Below are positions 63,977 through 64,000 of a stretch of DNA of 64,000 nt, piece after piece. Both the position numbers and the translations under genes were made by a program. Within the stretch, counting starts at the first letter, position 1. Each line of letters starts with the position of its first letter. A model generated the notes under the pieces. The model was not told where the DNA came from. It made no database searches and saw only the letters and a program-made list of their open reading frames with translations. Origin of the DNA: an uncultured Flavobacteriaceae bacterium. Its GTDB lineage: Bacteria; Bacteroidota; Bacteroidia; Flavobacteriales; Flavobacteriaceae. Location of the stretch: NCBI GenBank assembly GCA_947501845.1, contig CANMXP010000002.1:434001-498000 (forward strand), in the 5' to 3' direction.

Positions 63977-64000
63977 CAGACTGTAAATATAAGGAAAGTC

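Noticed and set aside
1-64000. CRISPR array
   Set aside because: No regularly spaced direct repeats were seen on reading through the window; the repeats found are isolated palindromes or IS ends, and no cas gene is present.

Overview
The window is chromosomal DNA of a marine flavobacterium (Bacteroidota, Flavobacteriaceae-like). The pointers are low GC, promoter elements of the TTTG/TAnnTTTG type, almost no Shine-Dalgarno sequences, a eukaryote-like NrdB, an OlsF-like acyltransferase fusion, paired DinB-fold proteins, and a GH117 plus sulfatase pair typical of bacteria living on red algae. About 80 protein genes are supported. I found no rRNA, convincing tRNA or CRISPR array.

Layout. 0-13 kb is core genome: the start of nrdA (cut by the window edge), nrdB, MarC and flavoprotein genes, a ctp-dCMP deaminase pair, small membrane and envelope proteins, two DinB proteins around an aldo/keto reductase, and a yeast-like cytosine deaminase. 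13.2-17.5 kb is mobile DNA. An IS1595-family element (14074-17510) has an 8-bp target duplication TTAATAAA. It carries a transposase translationally coupled to a RhuM gene, a divergent membrane protein, a possible 44-residue membrane peptide, and a duplicated right end in which each copy is preceded by the same hairpin series. Beside it lie a RadC-like JAB protein, a small membrane protein and a palindrome made of two abutted element ends.

17.7-36.3 kb is core metabolism: ssb, nadB-nadA, a cysteine-rich 602-residue protein of unknown function, PEP carboxylase, and a nitrogen-assimilation block (porin, P-II and ammonium transporter on one strand, gltB-gltD on the other) whose shared 463-bp promoter region contains repeated TACCCC motifs. 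36.4-39.5 kb is a small algal-polysaccharide module (GH117 and sulfatase). 39.5-43.8 kb is accessory: an unknown membrane protein with an unusually good Shine-Dalgarno, a HARE-HTH/PD-(D/E)XK (HrgA-like) protein, hypotheticals and a probably truncated nuclease-like gene behind a repeat-rich 5' region.

43.8-64 kb returns to core genes: fbp, SSAT-like acetyltransferase, aspartate kinase, OlsF-like enzyme, an ars cluster without a visible efflux pump, asd, mscL, alr-tdk, a DoxX-rsmI-HopJ-UDG run, an AhpD/OsmC pair, recJ-MFS, and an esterase-lpxH pair. Aspartate kinase (45.5 kb) and asd (51 kb) are consecutive steps of one pathway; PII/Amt and GltBD act together in ammonium assimilation; NadB and NadA form one two-step route to quinolinate.

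The most interesting region is the IS1595 element with its RhuM passenger, the two hairpin-bearing right ends and the abutted-end palindrome. All family calls are from reading the sequence; no database search was run.
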